10,040 bases of DNA from the NCBI GenBank assembly GCA_003141795.1, contig PLNO01000144.1:1-10040 (forward strand). The letters are read 5' to 3'. Origin of the DNA: Spirochaetaceae bacterium. Its GTDB lineage: Bacteria; Spirochaetota; Spirochaetia; SZUA-6; Fen-1364. Positions 1 through 6,380 of the stretch are shown here, in pieces. The notes beneath the pieces are model-generated. The model did not search any database, was not told the DNA's origin, and saw nothing but the letters and a program-made list of their open reading frames with translations. Numbering within the stretch: position 1 is the stretch's first letter; each line of letters opens with the position of its first letter. The translations under genes were made by a program, and so were the position numbers.

Positions 1-222
1 CGCGCATTTCCCCATGCCGAGAATCGCGATCGCCATCGCGAGCGCCCCACCCCCGCCCGTGTTGCAGGCCCCGAGGTAGTAGTCGGCATCTCCGGTCTTG
101 ACGGCCATGGCCGCCTCGATATCACCCATTACGGCAACCTGGAAGGCGTCGCCCGCCAGCTTTTCAACCTCTTTGGCGATGCGTTGCTTGTCCACCGCGC
201 CGCCGACCACGATTTTTTTCAT
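1..222 (-). CDS. yhfU: YhfU-like DUF2620 protein, N-terminal part (cut by window edge)
   Basis: The first 74 codons are visible; the gene continues beyond base 1. The protein starts MKKIVVGGAVDKQRIAKEVE and carries the glycine-rich stretch YYLGACNTGGGGALAMAIAI at residues 49-68, which I recognise as the hallmark of the DUF2620 family (E. coli YhfU, about 117 aa). No biochemical function is established for this family. An N-terminal beta strand followed by a small-residue glycine loop suggests a Rossmann-like ligand-binding fold, but that is inference. The ATG at 222-220 overlaps the TGA of the upstream yhfY-like gene as ATGA, and a strong GGGAGGAGAAGG purine tract lies just upstream, so translation is probably coupled. 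It follows the two regulator genes directly, so it should be the first non-regulatory gene of the cluster. Confidence 0.82.
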   Translation of the reverse strand, partial: MKKIVVGGAVDKQRIAKEVEKLAGDAFQVAVMGDIEAAMAVKTGDADYYLGACNTGGGGALAMAIAILGMGKCA

Positions 223-587
223 TTTCCTTCTCCTCCCGATTCCTCGAGGACGAGGACGAAATTGATGATCATGAAACGCGACTCACCCGCCGGAAACTCC
301 AATCCGAACAGGGCCTCGGTGTCGTGCACGGCCTGCACGGCCCGGTGGAATTGCGCGCTCGCCCGGACCTCTTCGAACTCCTCCGAATCGACGTCCTCTA
401 TATCCTCACCGCTGTTGATCCGTGCTACGGATTTCGACAGGTGCGTCACTATTCGCGCACCGTTCTTCTCCGTCAAAGGGACACCGTAGTCCCGTTCGAC
501 CATGGCGATGAACCGCAGCATCCGCTCGTAGATCCAGTCGTCGATCTGGTTGGATTCCCTCAAAAGCCTGAGTCTCATCTCGAGCAT
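219..587 (-). CDS. yhfY: YhfY-like stand-alone PRD domain protein
   Basis: This 122-aa protein is essentially one PRD (PTS regulation) domain, the helical module found in antiterminators and PTS-linked activators that is phosphorylated on histidine by PTS proteins. E. coli YhfY has nearly the same length. The PRD-type histidine is in ARIVTHLSKSVARI (His49); His81 and His88 lie in the second half. There is no RNA-binding or DNA-binding domain, so it probably acts by contacting a partner, most simply the YhfZ-like regulator encoded just upstream. The start at 587 is chosen because GAGGGG, overlapping the yhfZ stop codon, lies 10 nt upstream. A second ATG three codons in (578) is less well spaced. 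Its stop overlaps the DUF2620 start by 4 bases. Family membership is fairly sure; the partner and signal are inference. Confidence 0.8.
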   Translation of the reverse strand: MLEMRLRLLRESNQIDDWIYERMLRFIAMVERDYGVPLTEKNGARIVTHLSKSVARINSGEDIEDVDSEEFEEVRASAQFHRAVQAVHDTEALFGLEFPAGESRFMIINFVLVLEESGGEGK

Positions 588-601
588 TGGCGCATATCCC
601 C

Positions 602-1522
602 TCAGAATTGGATCGCGAGGTCACTCGCGAGGTATTTGCGCTGGTAATCGGCGACCGCTTTTCCGTCGAAGTTCTCCCTCAAGAGCAGGCGCCGGCTCTT
701 GTTTTGCGCGGAGCAGACCAGGACAGCCTCGCTTGCGTCATCGACCTCGCGGATACCCTCCAGGTCGGTGGTATGCATCGCCACCTTGTGCTCGACGATG
801 TAGTCGTAGTTCCAGACGGCACCGTCCACGTGCCCTCGGGCTATGAGGTCGATGGTCTGCCCGTAGGAGGCATGCACGACGGCGGGCTTGCGATGCTGCG
901 ATTTCAAGTAGAGGCGCGTCAGGATGGCCTGGTCGATCGAATCCGGGTCCACGGCGATGCGCTTCACCCGTGTGCTCTCCTTCGGCGTTATCAGTACGTG
1001 CTTCTCCAGATAGCTGCCCTTTCCGAAACGCGCGATGATCTCGACGTTCCCCTCCTCGTCGCGGAGACGATTGGCGGCAAGGAGCGACATGACCGCCATG
1101 TCGTATCTGCCCGTATGCATTCCTTCCTTTCGTACCGTGGCGCCCCGCATATAGGCGATCTGAAAGGGAAGGTGGCGCGACGCGAAATACGTGCTCAAAG
1201 CGGAGGCGAGGGCCTCGTATTTGCGCGTGTAGGGCAGTGGCATGACGCAGAAGAGGCTCCCGAAGTTCCCGATCTTCCAAAGCGCCGCGTAGTCGATCCT
1301 CTCGACGTAACTGCCGAGATGTCCTTTCTTGGCCAGCGCGATGGAACCGTCCTTCTCCAGCAGATCCAGGCATTTGCTGATCGTCCCTATGGATACGCCG
1401 AGGGCAACAGAGAGCGCAGGTATAGAATCGATGCGGTCCCCCACCTTGCAGGACAGAAGCTTTCCCGCAATCTCGACGAGAGCCGCGCCGTTCTTTGAAT
1501 ACAGTGTGTGCAGGTCTTTCAT
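602..1522 (-). CDS. yhfZ: YhfZ-like transcriptional regulator (HTH plus ligand-binding-like domain)
   Basis: This 306-aa protein has a winged helix-turn-helix at about residues 28-72 (SIPALSVALGVSIGTISKCL and the following KDG.I.L.KKGHLGS wing, GntR-like). It is followed by a roughly 220-residue domain resembling periplasmic-binding-protein folds (FGSLFCVMPLPYTRKYEALA, then YGQTIDLIARGHVDGAVWNY). This is the layout of E. coli YhfZ (HTH_41 plus YhfZ C-terminal domain), the regulator at the head of the yhf operon. The start is set at 1522: GGAG lies 5 nt upstream, whereas the in-frame ATGs at 1540 and 1570 have no SD and lie within the inverted repeat or promoter. It is followed by yhfY after 13 nt. 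The promoter and a perfect inverted repeat immediately upstream suggest autoregulation. The effector is unknown. Confidence 0.83.
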   Translation of the reverse strand: MKDLHTLYSKNGAALVEIAGKLLSCKVGDRIDSIPALSVALGVSIGTISKCLDLLEKDGSIALAKKGHLGSYVERIDYAALWKIGNFGSLFCVMPLPYTRKYEALASALSTYFASRHLPFQIAYMRGATVRKEGMHTGRYDMAVMSLLAANRLRDEEGNVEIIARFGKGSYLEKHVLITPKESTRVKRIAVDPDSIDQAILTRLYLKSQHRKPAVVHASYGQTIDLIARGHVDGAVWNYDYIVEHKVAMHTTDLEGIREVDDASEAVLVCSAQNKSRRLLLRENFDGKAVADYQRKYLASDLAIQF

Positions 1523-1531
1523 AGCGTCTCC

Positions 1532-1553
1532 AATTTTCATAAAAATGAAAATT
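1532..1553. promoter_or_regulatory. Candidate operator: perfect 9-bp inverted repeat before yhfZ
   Basis: The arms AATTTTCAT (1532-1540) and ATGAAAATT (1545-1553) are perfectly complementary, with a 4-nt AAAA spacer. The repeat abuts the yhfZ SD (GGAG, 1531-1528 on the minus strand) and lies just downstream of the predicted transcription start near 1555. This is a classic position for a repressor or autoregulator site. In RNA the same sequence could form a hairpin beside the ribosome binding site. The symmetry is directly visible; its function is inferred. Confidence 0.6.
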
Positions 1554-1561
1554 AGACACAC

Positions 1562-1590
1562 AGAGTACACCCGCCGAATGGATCTGTCAA
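1562..1590 (-). promoter_or_regulatory. Candidate sigma70-type promoter of the yhfZ-yhfY-yhfU cluster
   Basis: Reading the minus strand, a perfect -35 box TTGACA (1590-1585) is followed after 17 bp by TACTCT (1567-1562), a weak -10 box matching 3 of 6 consensus bases. Transcription would start near 1555, right at the edge of the 9-bp inverted repeat. The -35 box lies about 20 nt past the miaB stop, and no hairpin terminator is visible in between, so read-through from miaB is also possible. Confidence 0.5.
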
Positions 1591-1609
1591 TTTTTATTTT
1601 CTAGCGTCG

Positions 1610-2986
1610 TCAGACTGTTCGTACGGCGGACGGGCGAGACGGCGCGGCATCAGATATCGGCACGATCTCTCCCTGCAGGGACAGCGGAGCCGCGGACAGG
1701 ATTCTCACGTCGACGAACGTACCGACGAGCGCGGCATCCATTGAAGCGAACCGCAGCGGTATCCGTCCCTCCGTGCGTCCGGCCAGATAGCCGGGCTTGC
1801 GGTCGGGGCCTTCCACGAGCACACGGCACGTCGTGCCGATCAGTGCCGTGTTGCGGGCAAGGGCGCCGGTGCTGAGCTCTTCGTTCAGCGCGTGCAGCCG
1901 CCGCGACTTCTCCTCGTGGGGGACGTCGTCGGGCCATCGGAAGCTCGCCGCCCCTGGACGGGGCGAATACTGGGCGACATAGGCCATGTTGTATGCGAAC
2001 TCACGCATGGCACTGCGCGTGTTCTCGAACTGCTCCTCCGTCTCCCCGCTGAACCCGACGATGATGTCGGTGAACAGCGTCGCCTGGGGGAGGATGGTTC
2101 TGATCGCATGGACGGTCCGGCGGTACTGATCCACCTCGTAGGTTCGATTCATGCGGAGGAGCACCTTGTCGTCCCCTGACTGCAGGGGGAGGTGGATCTG
2201 CTTCGCAAGGCTCGGGTAGGAGGCAATGACCTGCAGCACCTCGTCCGTCATGTCCCTGGGGTGGGGCGAGGTGAAGTAGACCCAGAACCTTTTTCCCGAC
2301 CGCAGGCCCAGCTCGCCGACCTCCCGCAGGAGCTCGGCGAAGCGCGGCTCCTCCCCCGGCCTGTCCTGACCGTAGGAATTGACGTTCTGCCCGAGCAGGG
2401 TGATGGTCTTGTAGCCCCGCTCCACGAGGCGCCGTACCTCACCGAGGATGTCCCGCGACGGACGGGAGACCTCCCTGCCGCGCGTGTAAGGCACCGCGCA
2501 GAACGTGCAGTATTTGTCGCAGCCGTTCTGGATCGGAACGTACGCTTCGAACGTGGAGGAGTAGCGGGGCGCGATCCACCAGTACCCCTTTGCAGGGTCC
2601 TCGAGGCTCTCCGGCGGGATGACGGAGCCTGCCGCTGCCGGCGTCACCACGCCGTACTGCCGTATGAAATCCGGCAGCCGGGGGAGCTCCGTGATGTCGA
2701 AGAGGAGGTCGAAAAGGGTGAGGAACTTGTCACGGTCAGCGGGGAGGATACACCCCGTCACGAAGGTGAGCAGGGTGCGGTCGTTCTTCCACGAGTTCCA
2801 CGTATGGATCCGGGAATAGACACGGTCGATGGCTTTCTGGCGGACCGAGCAGGCGACGATGCCCAGGAGGTCCGCTTCTTCTTCATTGTCGGTGGGGCTG
2901 TATCCCAGATCTTCGATCACGGCCCGAACGCGTTCCGCGTCGGACTGGTTCATCTGGCAGCCCAGGTGCAGCAAGTGATATGTCAT
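1610..2986 (-). CDS. miaB: MiaB, tRNA-2-methylthio-N6-dimethylallyladenosine synthase
   Basis: This 458-aa radical-SAM methylthiotransferase adds a methylthio group at C2 of i6A37 in tRNAs reading UNN codons. The N-terminal MTTase domain has the MiaB signature LGCQMN and the three auxiliary cluster cysteines Cys10, Cys46 and Cys79. The radical-SAM motif is CDKYCTFC (Cys156, Cys160, Cys163), followed by the typical AVPYTRGRE. A TRAM RNA-binding domain lies at about residues 380-440. The motif around Cys46 reads IVACSVRQKA instead of the usual NTC.VRE, so this is a somewhat divergent member. The start at 2986 is chosen because MTYHLLHLGCQMN matches family N-termini and GGAG sits 10 nt upstream; the frame is open 46 codons further but without homology. 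It is probably co-transcribed with the small gene upstream (58-nt spacer). Confidence 0.93.
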   Translation of the reverse strand: MTYHLLHLGCQMNQSDAERVRAVIEDLGYSPTDNEEEADLLGIVACSVRQKAIDRVYSRIHTWNSWKNDRTLLTFVTGCILPADRDKFLTLFDLLFDITELPRLPDFIRQYGVVTPAAAGSVIPPESLEDPAKGYWWIAPRYSSTFEAYVPIQNGCDKYCTFCAVPYTRGREVSRPSRDILGEVRRLVERGYKTITLLGQNVNSYGQDRPGEEPRFAELLREVGELGLRSGKRFWVYFTSPHPRDMTDEVLQVIASYPSLAKQIHLPLQSGDDKVLLRMNRTYEVDQYRRTVHAIRTILPQATLFTDIIVGFSGETEEQFENTRSAMREFAYNMAYVAQYSPRPGAASFRWPDDVPHEEKSRRLHALNEELSTGALARNTALIGTTCRVLVEGPDRKPGYLAGRTEGRIPLRFASMDAALVGTFVDVRILSAAPLSLQGEIVPISDAAPSRPSAVRTV

Positions 2987-3000
2987 GGCCTGTCGGCTCC

Positions 3001-3030
3001 TGCGCGTAATATACCAATATTCAGCGCGCA
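3001..3030 (-). repeat. Intercistronic imperfect inverted repeat before miaB
   Basis: The outer arms TGCGCG (3001-3006) and CGCGCA (3025-3030) and the inner arms AATAT (3008-3012) and ATATT (3017-3021) make an 11-bp interrupted stem with a 4-nt loop and a 1:3 internal bulge. It sits between the small MshEN-like gene and miaB, and its minus-strand end touches the miaB SD (GGAG, 3000-2997). There is no T-run, so it is not a standard terminator. It may be an RNA stability or translation-control element, or a protein site. Confidence 0.4.
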
Positions 3031-3044
3031 GTGGGCGCCAGTCC

Positions 3045-3266
3045 TCAGCGCTTGATGTCCGTCTCCTCTTCGGCGACGCCTGACTTCCACTTCTCCAGGT
3101 GATCCACGTAGCGCTTGATCGCATCGTCGTTGAGGAAGCGCAGCTCCAGAGCGATCTCTCCGAAGATGCGGCTGTCCCCGGTGCGCTGCCTGTGCAGCAC
3201 TTCCTCCACCTGTTCCTGGGTCATGGCGCCGATCTGAACAAGAAAATCCCCAATGCGATGGGACAT
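3045..3266 (-). CDS. Small stand-alone MshEN / GspE N-terminal-like protein
   Basis: This 73-aa protein reads MSHRIGDFLVQIGAMTQEQV at the start, then FGEIALELRFLNDDAIKRYV. That pattern (G.FL...G..T.EQ...L..Q, then LGEI..EL......A) resembles the N-terminal helical module of type II secretion and type IV pilus ATPases (GspE, PilB, MshE), which in MshE binds cyclic-di-GMP. Here it stands alone without an ATPase. The residues are only loosely like the c-di-GMP-binding motif, so ligand binding is a guess. A strong GGAGG 8 nt before the ATG and a candidate promoter (TTGCAA-16-TATATT) support a real gene. It precedes miaB on the same strand with a 58-nt spacer. Function unknown. Confidence 0.7.
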   Translation of the reverse strand: MSHRIGDFLVQIGAMTQEQVEEVLHRQRTGDSRIFGEIALELRFLNDDAIKRYVDHLEKWKSGVAEEETDIKR

Positions 3267-3284
3267 GGTTCACCCTCCACCATA

Positions 3285-3312
3285 AATATAGACCTTTTTG
3301 GCAAAATTGCAA
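3285..3312 (-). promoter_or_regulatory. Candidate promoter for the MshEN-like gene and miaB
   Basis: On the minus strand TTGCAA (3312-3307) and TATATT (3290-3285) are separated by 16 bp. Transcription would start near 3278, giving a very short leader that contains the SD. The element overlaps the divergent chrA promoter over 3298-3312. Confidence 0.45.
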
Positions 3313-3325
3313 TTTGAGTTATAAT
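3298..3325 (+). promoter_or_regulatory. Candidate promoter for chrA and the downstream kinase
   Basis: TTGGCA (3298-3303) and a perfect TATAAT (3320-3325) are separated by 16 bp. The predicted start is near 3332, about 60 nt before the chosen chrA ATG. The spacer contains a near-palindrome CAAAATTGCAATTTG (3302-3316), a candidate regulator site. The promoter overlaps the divergent promoter on the other strand by 15 bp. Confidence 0.6.
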
Positions 3326-3393
3326 GGATAAAAAGTCTATCGAGGGAAAACAGCTTGCCCGTTCGGGGGAGAATTCCTACGTTCTCAAGAAGA

Positions 3394-4596
3394 ATGCCGT
3401 CGAACGGGAACCCCCGTGGGTCTGCCCTCGAAGTGCTGCTCGTATCCCTGCGCCTGGGCGTGTCCTCATTCGGCGGACCTGTCGCGCATCTGGGGTATTT
3501 TCGCGATGAATACGTGACGAGGCGCGCCTGGGTGAGCGACGAGGGGTTCGCCGACATCGTCGCCTTGTGTCAGTCCCTTCCCGGGCCGGCAAGCAGCCAG
3601 GTGAACATGGCGATCGGCATGGCGCGTGCCGGACTCCCCGGTGCGCTTGCCGCATGGATCGGCTTCACGCTGCCGTCGGCTGTCGCGTTGACCGCGTTCG
3701 CCTTTGTTGCCGGTACGGGCGGTCTGATCGATTCGGGCTGGATGCATGGCATCATGCTCGCCGCTGTTGCCGTGGTTGCGCAGGCTTTGGTCGCAATGGC
3801 CCGTCGGCTGACGCCCGATACTCCCCGGGTGCTCTTCGCCGTGACGGCGGCGATCGTGAGCCTGCTCGTGCCGGCTTCCCTCGCACAGCTCGCCATCATC
3901 GTTGCAGGCGGGGTTGCCGGTCGGCTCCTTCTCCCGTCTGACAGCGCTGTCCGCGGCGAATATCTTCATATCGCTATCCCGCGATCCGTTTCCATCGGCG
4001 CGCTCACGCTTTTCGTCCTGTTCCTTATCGGGCTTCCCGTTCTCCGCCAGCTCGTCCCAACCCATTGGATCTCTCTGGTGGAGAGCTACTATCGGGTGGG
4101 GTCCCTCGTCTTCGGCGGGGGGCACGTGGTGCTGCCGCTCCTCCACGCGGAAACGGTGCCGTCAGGATGGGTGAGCGACCCCCAGTTCCTCGCCGGCTAC
4201 GGAGCGGCGCAGGCGATGCCGGGACCGCTTTTCACGTTCGCAGCCTACCTCGGTGCGATCGAGGGCCCGACGCCGAACGGGATCCCCGGTGCGCTTCTGG
4301 CACTCGGCGCCATCTTCCTCCCCTCCTTCCTCCTCCTCGTGGGCGTGCTCCCCTTCTGGGCATCGCTTCGTGCAAGGCCCGGATTCCAATCGGTACTTGC
4401 AGGGGTCAACGCCGCCGTTGTAGGATTGCTCGTCGCCGCTCTGTATGCGCCGGTGTGGTCCGGCGCCGTCCGAACTCCAGAGGATTTCTGCATCGCTCTT
4501 GCCTGCTTCTCCCTTCTTGCCGTCAAGAAGGTACGACCGTGGATGGTCGTCGGCCTTGGCGCGGCGGCAGGGGCAGCGCTCCGGCTGTTGTCGTGA
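3394..4596 (+). CDS. chrA: ChrA-family chromate transporter, two-domain form
   Basis: This 400-aa integral membrane protein of the CHR superfamily (long form, two homologous halves) is expected in the inner membrane, where known ChrA proteins export chromate. The N-terminal half has SFGGPVAHLGYFR followed by CQSLPGPASSQVNMAIGMAR. The C-terminal half repeats this as SLVFGGGHVVLPLL and AAQAMPGPLFTFAAYLGAI. About ten hydrophobic segments are visible. I chose the ATG at 3394 because only 11 residues then precede the conserved LEVLLVSLRLG helix. A TTG at 3355 in the same frame has a better SD (GAGGG at 3342-3346) and would add 13 residues, so the start is not settled. The histidine kinase follows after 38 nt on the same strand, probably in the same operon. 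Chromate is the family substrate; other oxyanions are possible. Confidence 0.88.
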   Translation: MPSNGNPRGSALEVLLVSLRLGVSSFGGPVAHLGYFRDEYVTRRAWVSDEGFADIVALCQSLPGPASSQVNMAIGMARAGLPGALAAWIGFTLPSAVALTAFAFVAGTGGLIDSGWMHGIMLAAVAVVAQALVAMARRLTPDTPRVLFAVTAAIVSLLVPASLAQLAIIVAGGVAGRLLLPSDSAVRGEYLHIAIPRSVSIGALTLFVLFLIGLPVLRQLVPTHWISLVESYYRVGSLVFGGGHVVLPLLHAETVPSGWVSDPQFLAGYGAAQAMPGPLFTFAAYLGAIEGPTPNGIPGALLALGAIFLPSFLLLVGVLPFWASLRARPGFQSVLAGVNAAVVGLLVAALYAPVWSGAVRTPEDFCIALACFSLLAVKKVRPWMVVGLGAAAGAALRLLS

Positions 4597-4634
4597 ACCG
4601 CATTGCCTCGCACTCTCTTGCTGAAAGGATCCAG

Positions 4635-6380
4635 ATGCCCCTGCCTTCTTTGACACAGGCCTTGGCGCTTGTCGTACAGGAGACCGAAAACGCCGTGACC
4701 ATCACCGACTCTGCCGGAGGAATTTCCTGGGTGAATCCGGCTTTCACCGCGATCGTGGGATACTCGCTGGAAGAGGCCATCGGACTGAATCCCTGGGACC
4801 TGATGGCGGGCCCGGGCACCGATCCAAAGATGACCGGGGCCATTCTCGACTCGCTCAACAAAGGCGGAAGCTTCCGCTCCGACGTGCTCCTTCATAGGAA
4901 ATCCGGGGGGCCGCTATGGCTGGACATGGTGATCAAGACCGTCCCGGCGCCCGACGGGAGCATCGACTGCTACATTGGCATCGGCGTTGATATCACCGTG
5001 CGGAAAAAAGCGGAAGCGGAGCTGCTGAAGCTCTCCCGCGCCGCGGAGAACAGCCCCGCCTCGGTTGTGATCACAGACAGGGACGGGACGATCGAATACG
5101 TCAATCCCAAGTTCTGCCGCCTCACCGGTTACAGCAAGGAGGAGGTGGTGGGGCAAAACCCACGTGTCCTGAGCTCGGGCGCGCAGAGCAAGGAATACTA
5201 CTCGCGCATGTGGTTGATGCTCCTTGCCGGGACGGAGTGGCAAGGTCAGTTCTTGAACAAGAGGAAGGACGGAACGATCTACCTCGAGCACGCCTCCATC
5301 AGTCCTGTTCGCAACGCATCGGGGGCGATCACGCATTTTGTCGCAGTGAAGGAGGACATCACCGAGCGAAGCCGTTCCATGCAGGATCTTGCCGCGGCAA
5401 AGGAGGCTGCGGAGGGCGCGGCCCGGGCAAAGAGCGCTTTTCTCGCCCAAATGTCCCACGAGATCCGCACTCCGATGAACGCGATCCTCGGCTTCACCCA
5501 GCTCCTGCAGCGGGATACCGGCCTGTCCGCGGCGAACAAGTCGATGCTCCGTATCATCACGCAGAGCGGCGAGCATCTCCTCTCCCTCATCGACGACGTC
5601 ATGGAGATGTCGAAGATCGAGGCGGGCGGGGCGAAGCTCGCAGCGGTCCCCGTCGACCTCGTCGACCTGCTCTCCGGGATCCGCGATCTGTTCCGGGTGC
5701 AGGCCGAGTCGAAGGGACTGCGCCTCGGTGTCGCGCGCTACGGAGAACCGATCCGGCACATCGTCACCGACCACGGGAAGCTGCGGCAGATCCTCATCAA
5801 CCTGGTGGGCAATGCGCTGAAGTTCACGAGCGCGGGATTCGTGGAGCTGCGCATCGGGACGCACAGGACGGAGGAAGGGAACGTCCGTCTCAACGCGGAA
5901 ATTGAAGACTCGGGGCCGGGCATCTCCCGGGACGAGCAGGACAAGCTCTTCCACCGGTTCGAGCAGACCGATGCGGGGCGACGTTCCGGGACGGGGACCG
6001 GCCTGGGCCTTGCGATCTGCCGCGAGTACGTGACATTGATGGGCGGTGAGATCTCCGTGAGCAGCACTCCCGGTCAGGGAAGCATCTTCATGTTCCACGT
6101 ATTCGTCAAAGAAGGGCAGGGGGCGGAGTCAGAGCCCGTCCCCATGGAGGACATCGCGGACCCGCCACCCGAGGATACCCTCGTGGACGCAGCGGCTCTG
6201 CCAGAAGCGCTTCGCGACAGGTTGCGCAAGGCCGTTCTTGAAGCCGATATCGAACAGGTGTTGCAGTGCGCCGATGATGCGGAGGCGCACGACCCGGCGG
6301 CCACGCGGCTCATCAGGAATCTCGCCTCCCAGTACGACTACACGGCGCTGATGGCGCTGCTGGGCGAGGCGGCGGAGTAG
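4635..6380 (+). CDS. PAS-PAS sensor histidine kinase with a C-terminal helical module but no receiver
   Basis: This 581-aa protein has no membrane segment, so it is a cytoplasmic sensor. PAS1 spans about residues 5-120 and PAS2 about 133-248, each ending in a typical DIT-(V/E)-R linker. HisKA has the phosphoacceptor His275 in MSHEIRTPMNA. The HATPase has Asn393 (LVGNALKF), DSGPG from Asp425, and a GTGTGLGL box. A proline-rich acidic linker then leads to a module at about residues 522-581 (LRDRLRKAVLEADIEQVL, then LASQYDYTALMALL) that in many hybrid kinases follows a receiver domain. Here no receiver is present. The ATG at 4635 has AAAGGAT upstream. An in-frame GTG at 4593 overlapping the chrA stop lacks an SD. 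Its 3' end overlaps the convergent REC kinase gene. The signal is unknown; the PAS domains suggest redox or a small ligand. Confidence 0.9.
   Translation: MPLPSLTQALALVVQETENAVTITDSAGGISWVNPAFTAIVGYSLEEAIGLNPWDLMAGPGTDPKMTGAILDSLNKGGSFRSDVLLHRKSGGPLWLDMVIKTVPAPDGSIDCYIGIGVDITVRKKAEAELLKLSRAAENSPASVVITDRDGTIEYVNPKFCRLTGYSKEEVVGQNPRVLSSGAQSKEYYSRMWLMLLAGTEWQGQFLNKRKDGTIYLEHASISPVRNASGAITHFVAVKEDITERSRSMQDLAAAKEAAEGAARAKSAFLAQMSHEIRTPMNAILGFTQLLQRDTGLSAANKSMLRIITQSGEHLLSLIDDVMEMSKIEAGGAKLAAVPVDLVDLLSGIRDLFRVQAESKGLRLGVARYGEPIRHIVTDHGKLRQILINLVGNALKFTSAGFVELRIGTHRTEEGNVRLNAEIEDSGPGISRDEQDKLFHRFEQTDAGRRSGTGTGLGLAICREYVTLMGGEISVSSTPGQGSIFMFHVFVKEGQGAESEPVPMEDIADPPPEDTLVDAAALPEALRDRLRKAVLEADIEQVLQCADDAEAHDPAATRLIRNLASQYDYTALMALLGEAAE

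Noticed and set aside
587..1498. Long plus-strand open frame (303 codons) opposite yhfZ.
   Set aside because: Its translation shows no family motifs, it has no SD, and the opposite strand encodes a recognisable YhfZ-like protein with matching operon structure.
2192..3055. Plus-strand open frame (287 codons) opposite miaB.
   Set aside because: It is a codon-bias shadow in GC-rich DNA; the minus strand has all MiaB cysteine motifs.
4593..4595. GTG start for the PAS kinase overlapping the chrA stop codon.
   Set aside because: It is in frame but has no SD in front, whereas ATG 4635 follows AAAGGAT; it would add only 14 residues.
4065..4634. Upstream extension of the PAS kinase reading frame into chrA.
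   Set aside because: The extension is the shifted-frame translation of chrA and has no homology; ATG 4635 with an SD fits the kinase start.
4914..6098. Minus-strand open frame (394 codons) opposite the PAS kinase.
   Set aside because: It is rich in Arg, His and Asp with no recognisable domain, while the plus strand has H, N, D and G boxes in order.
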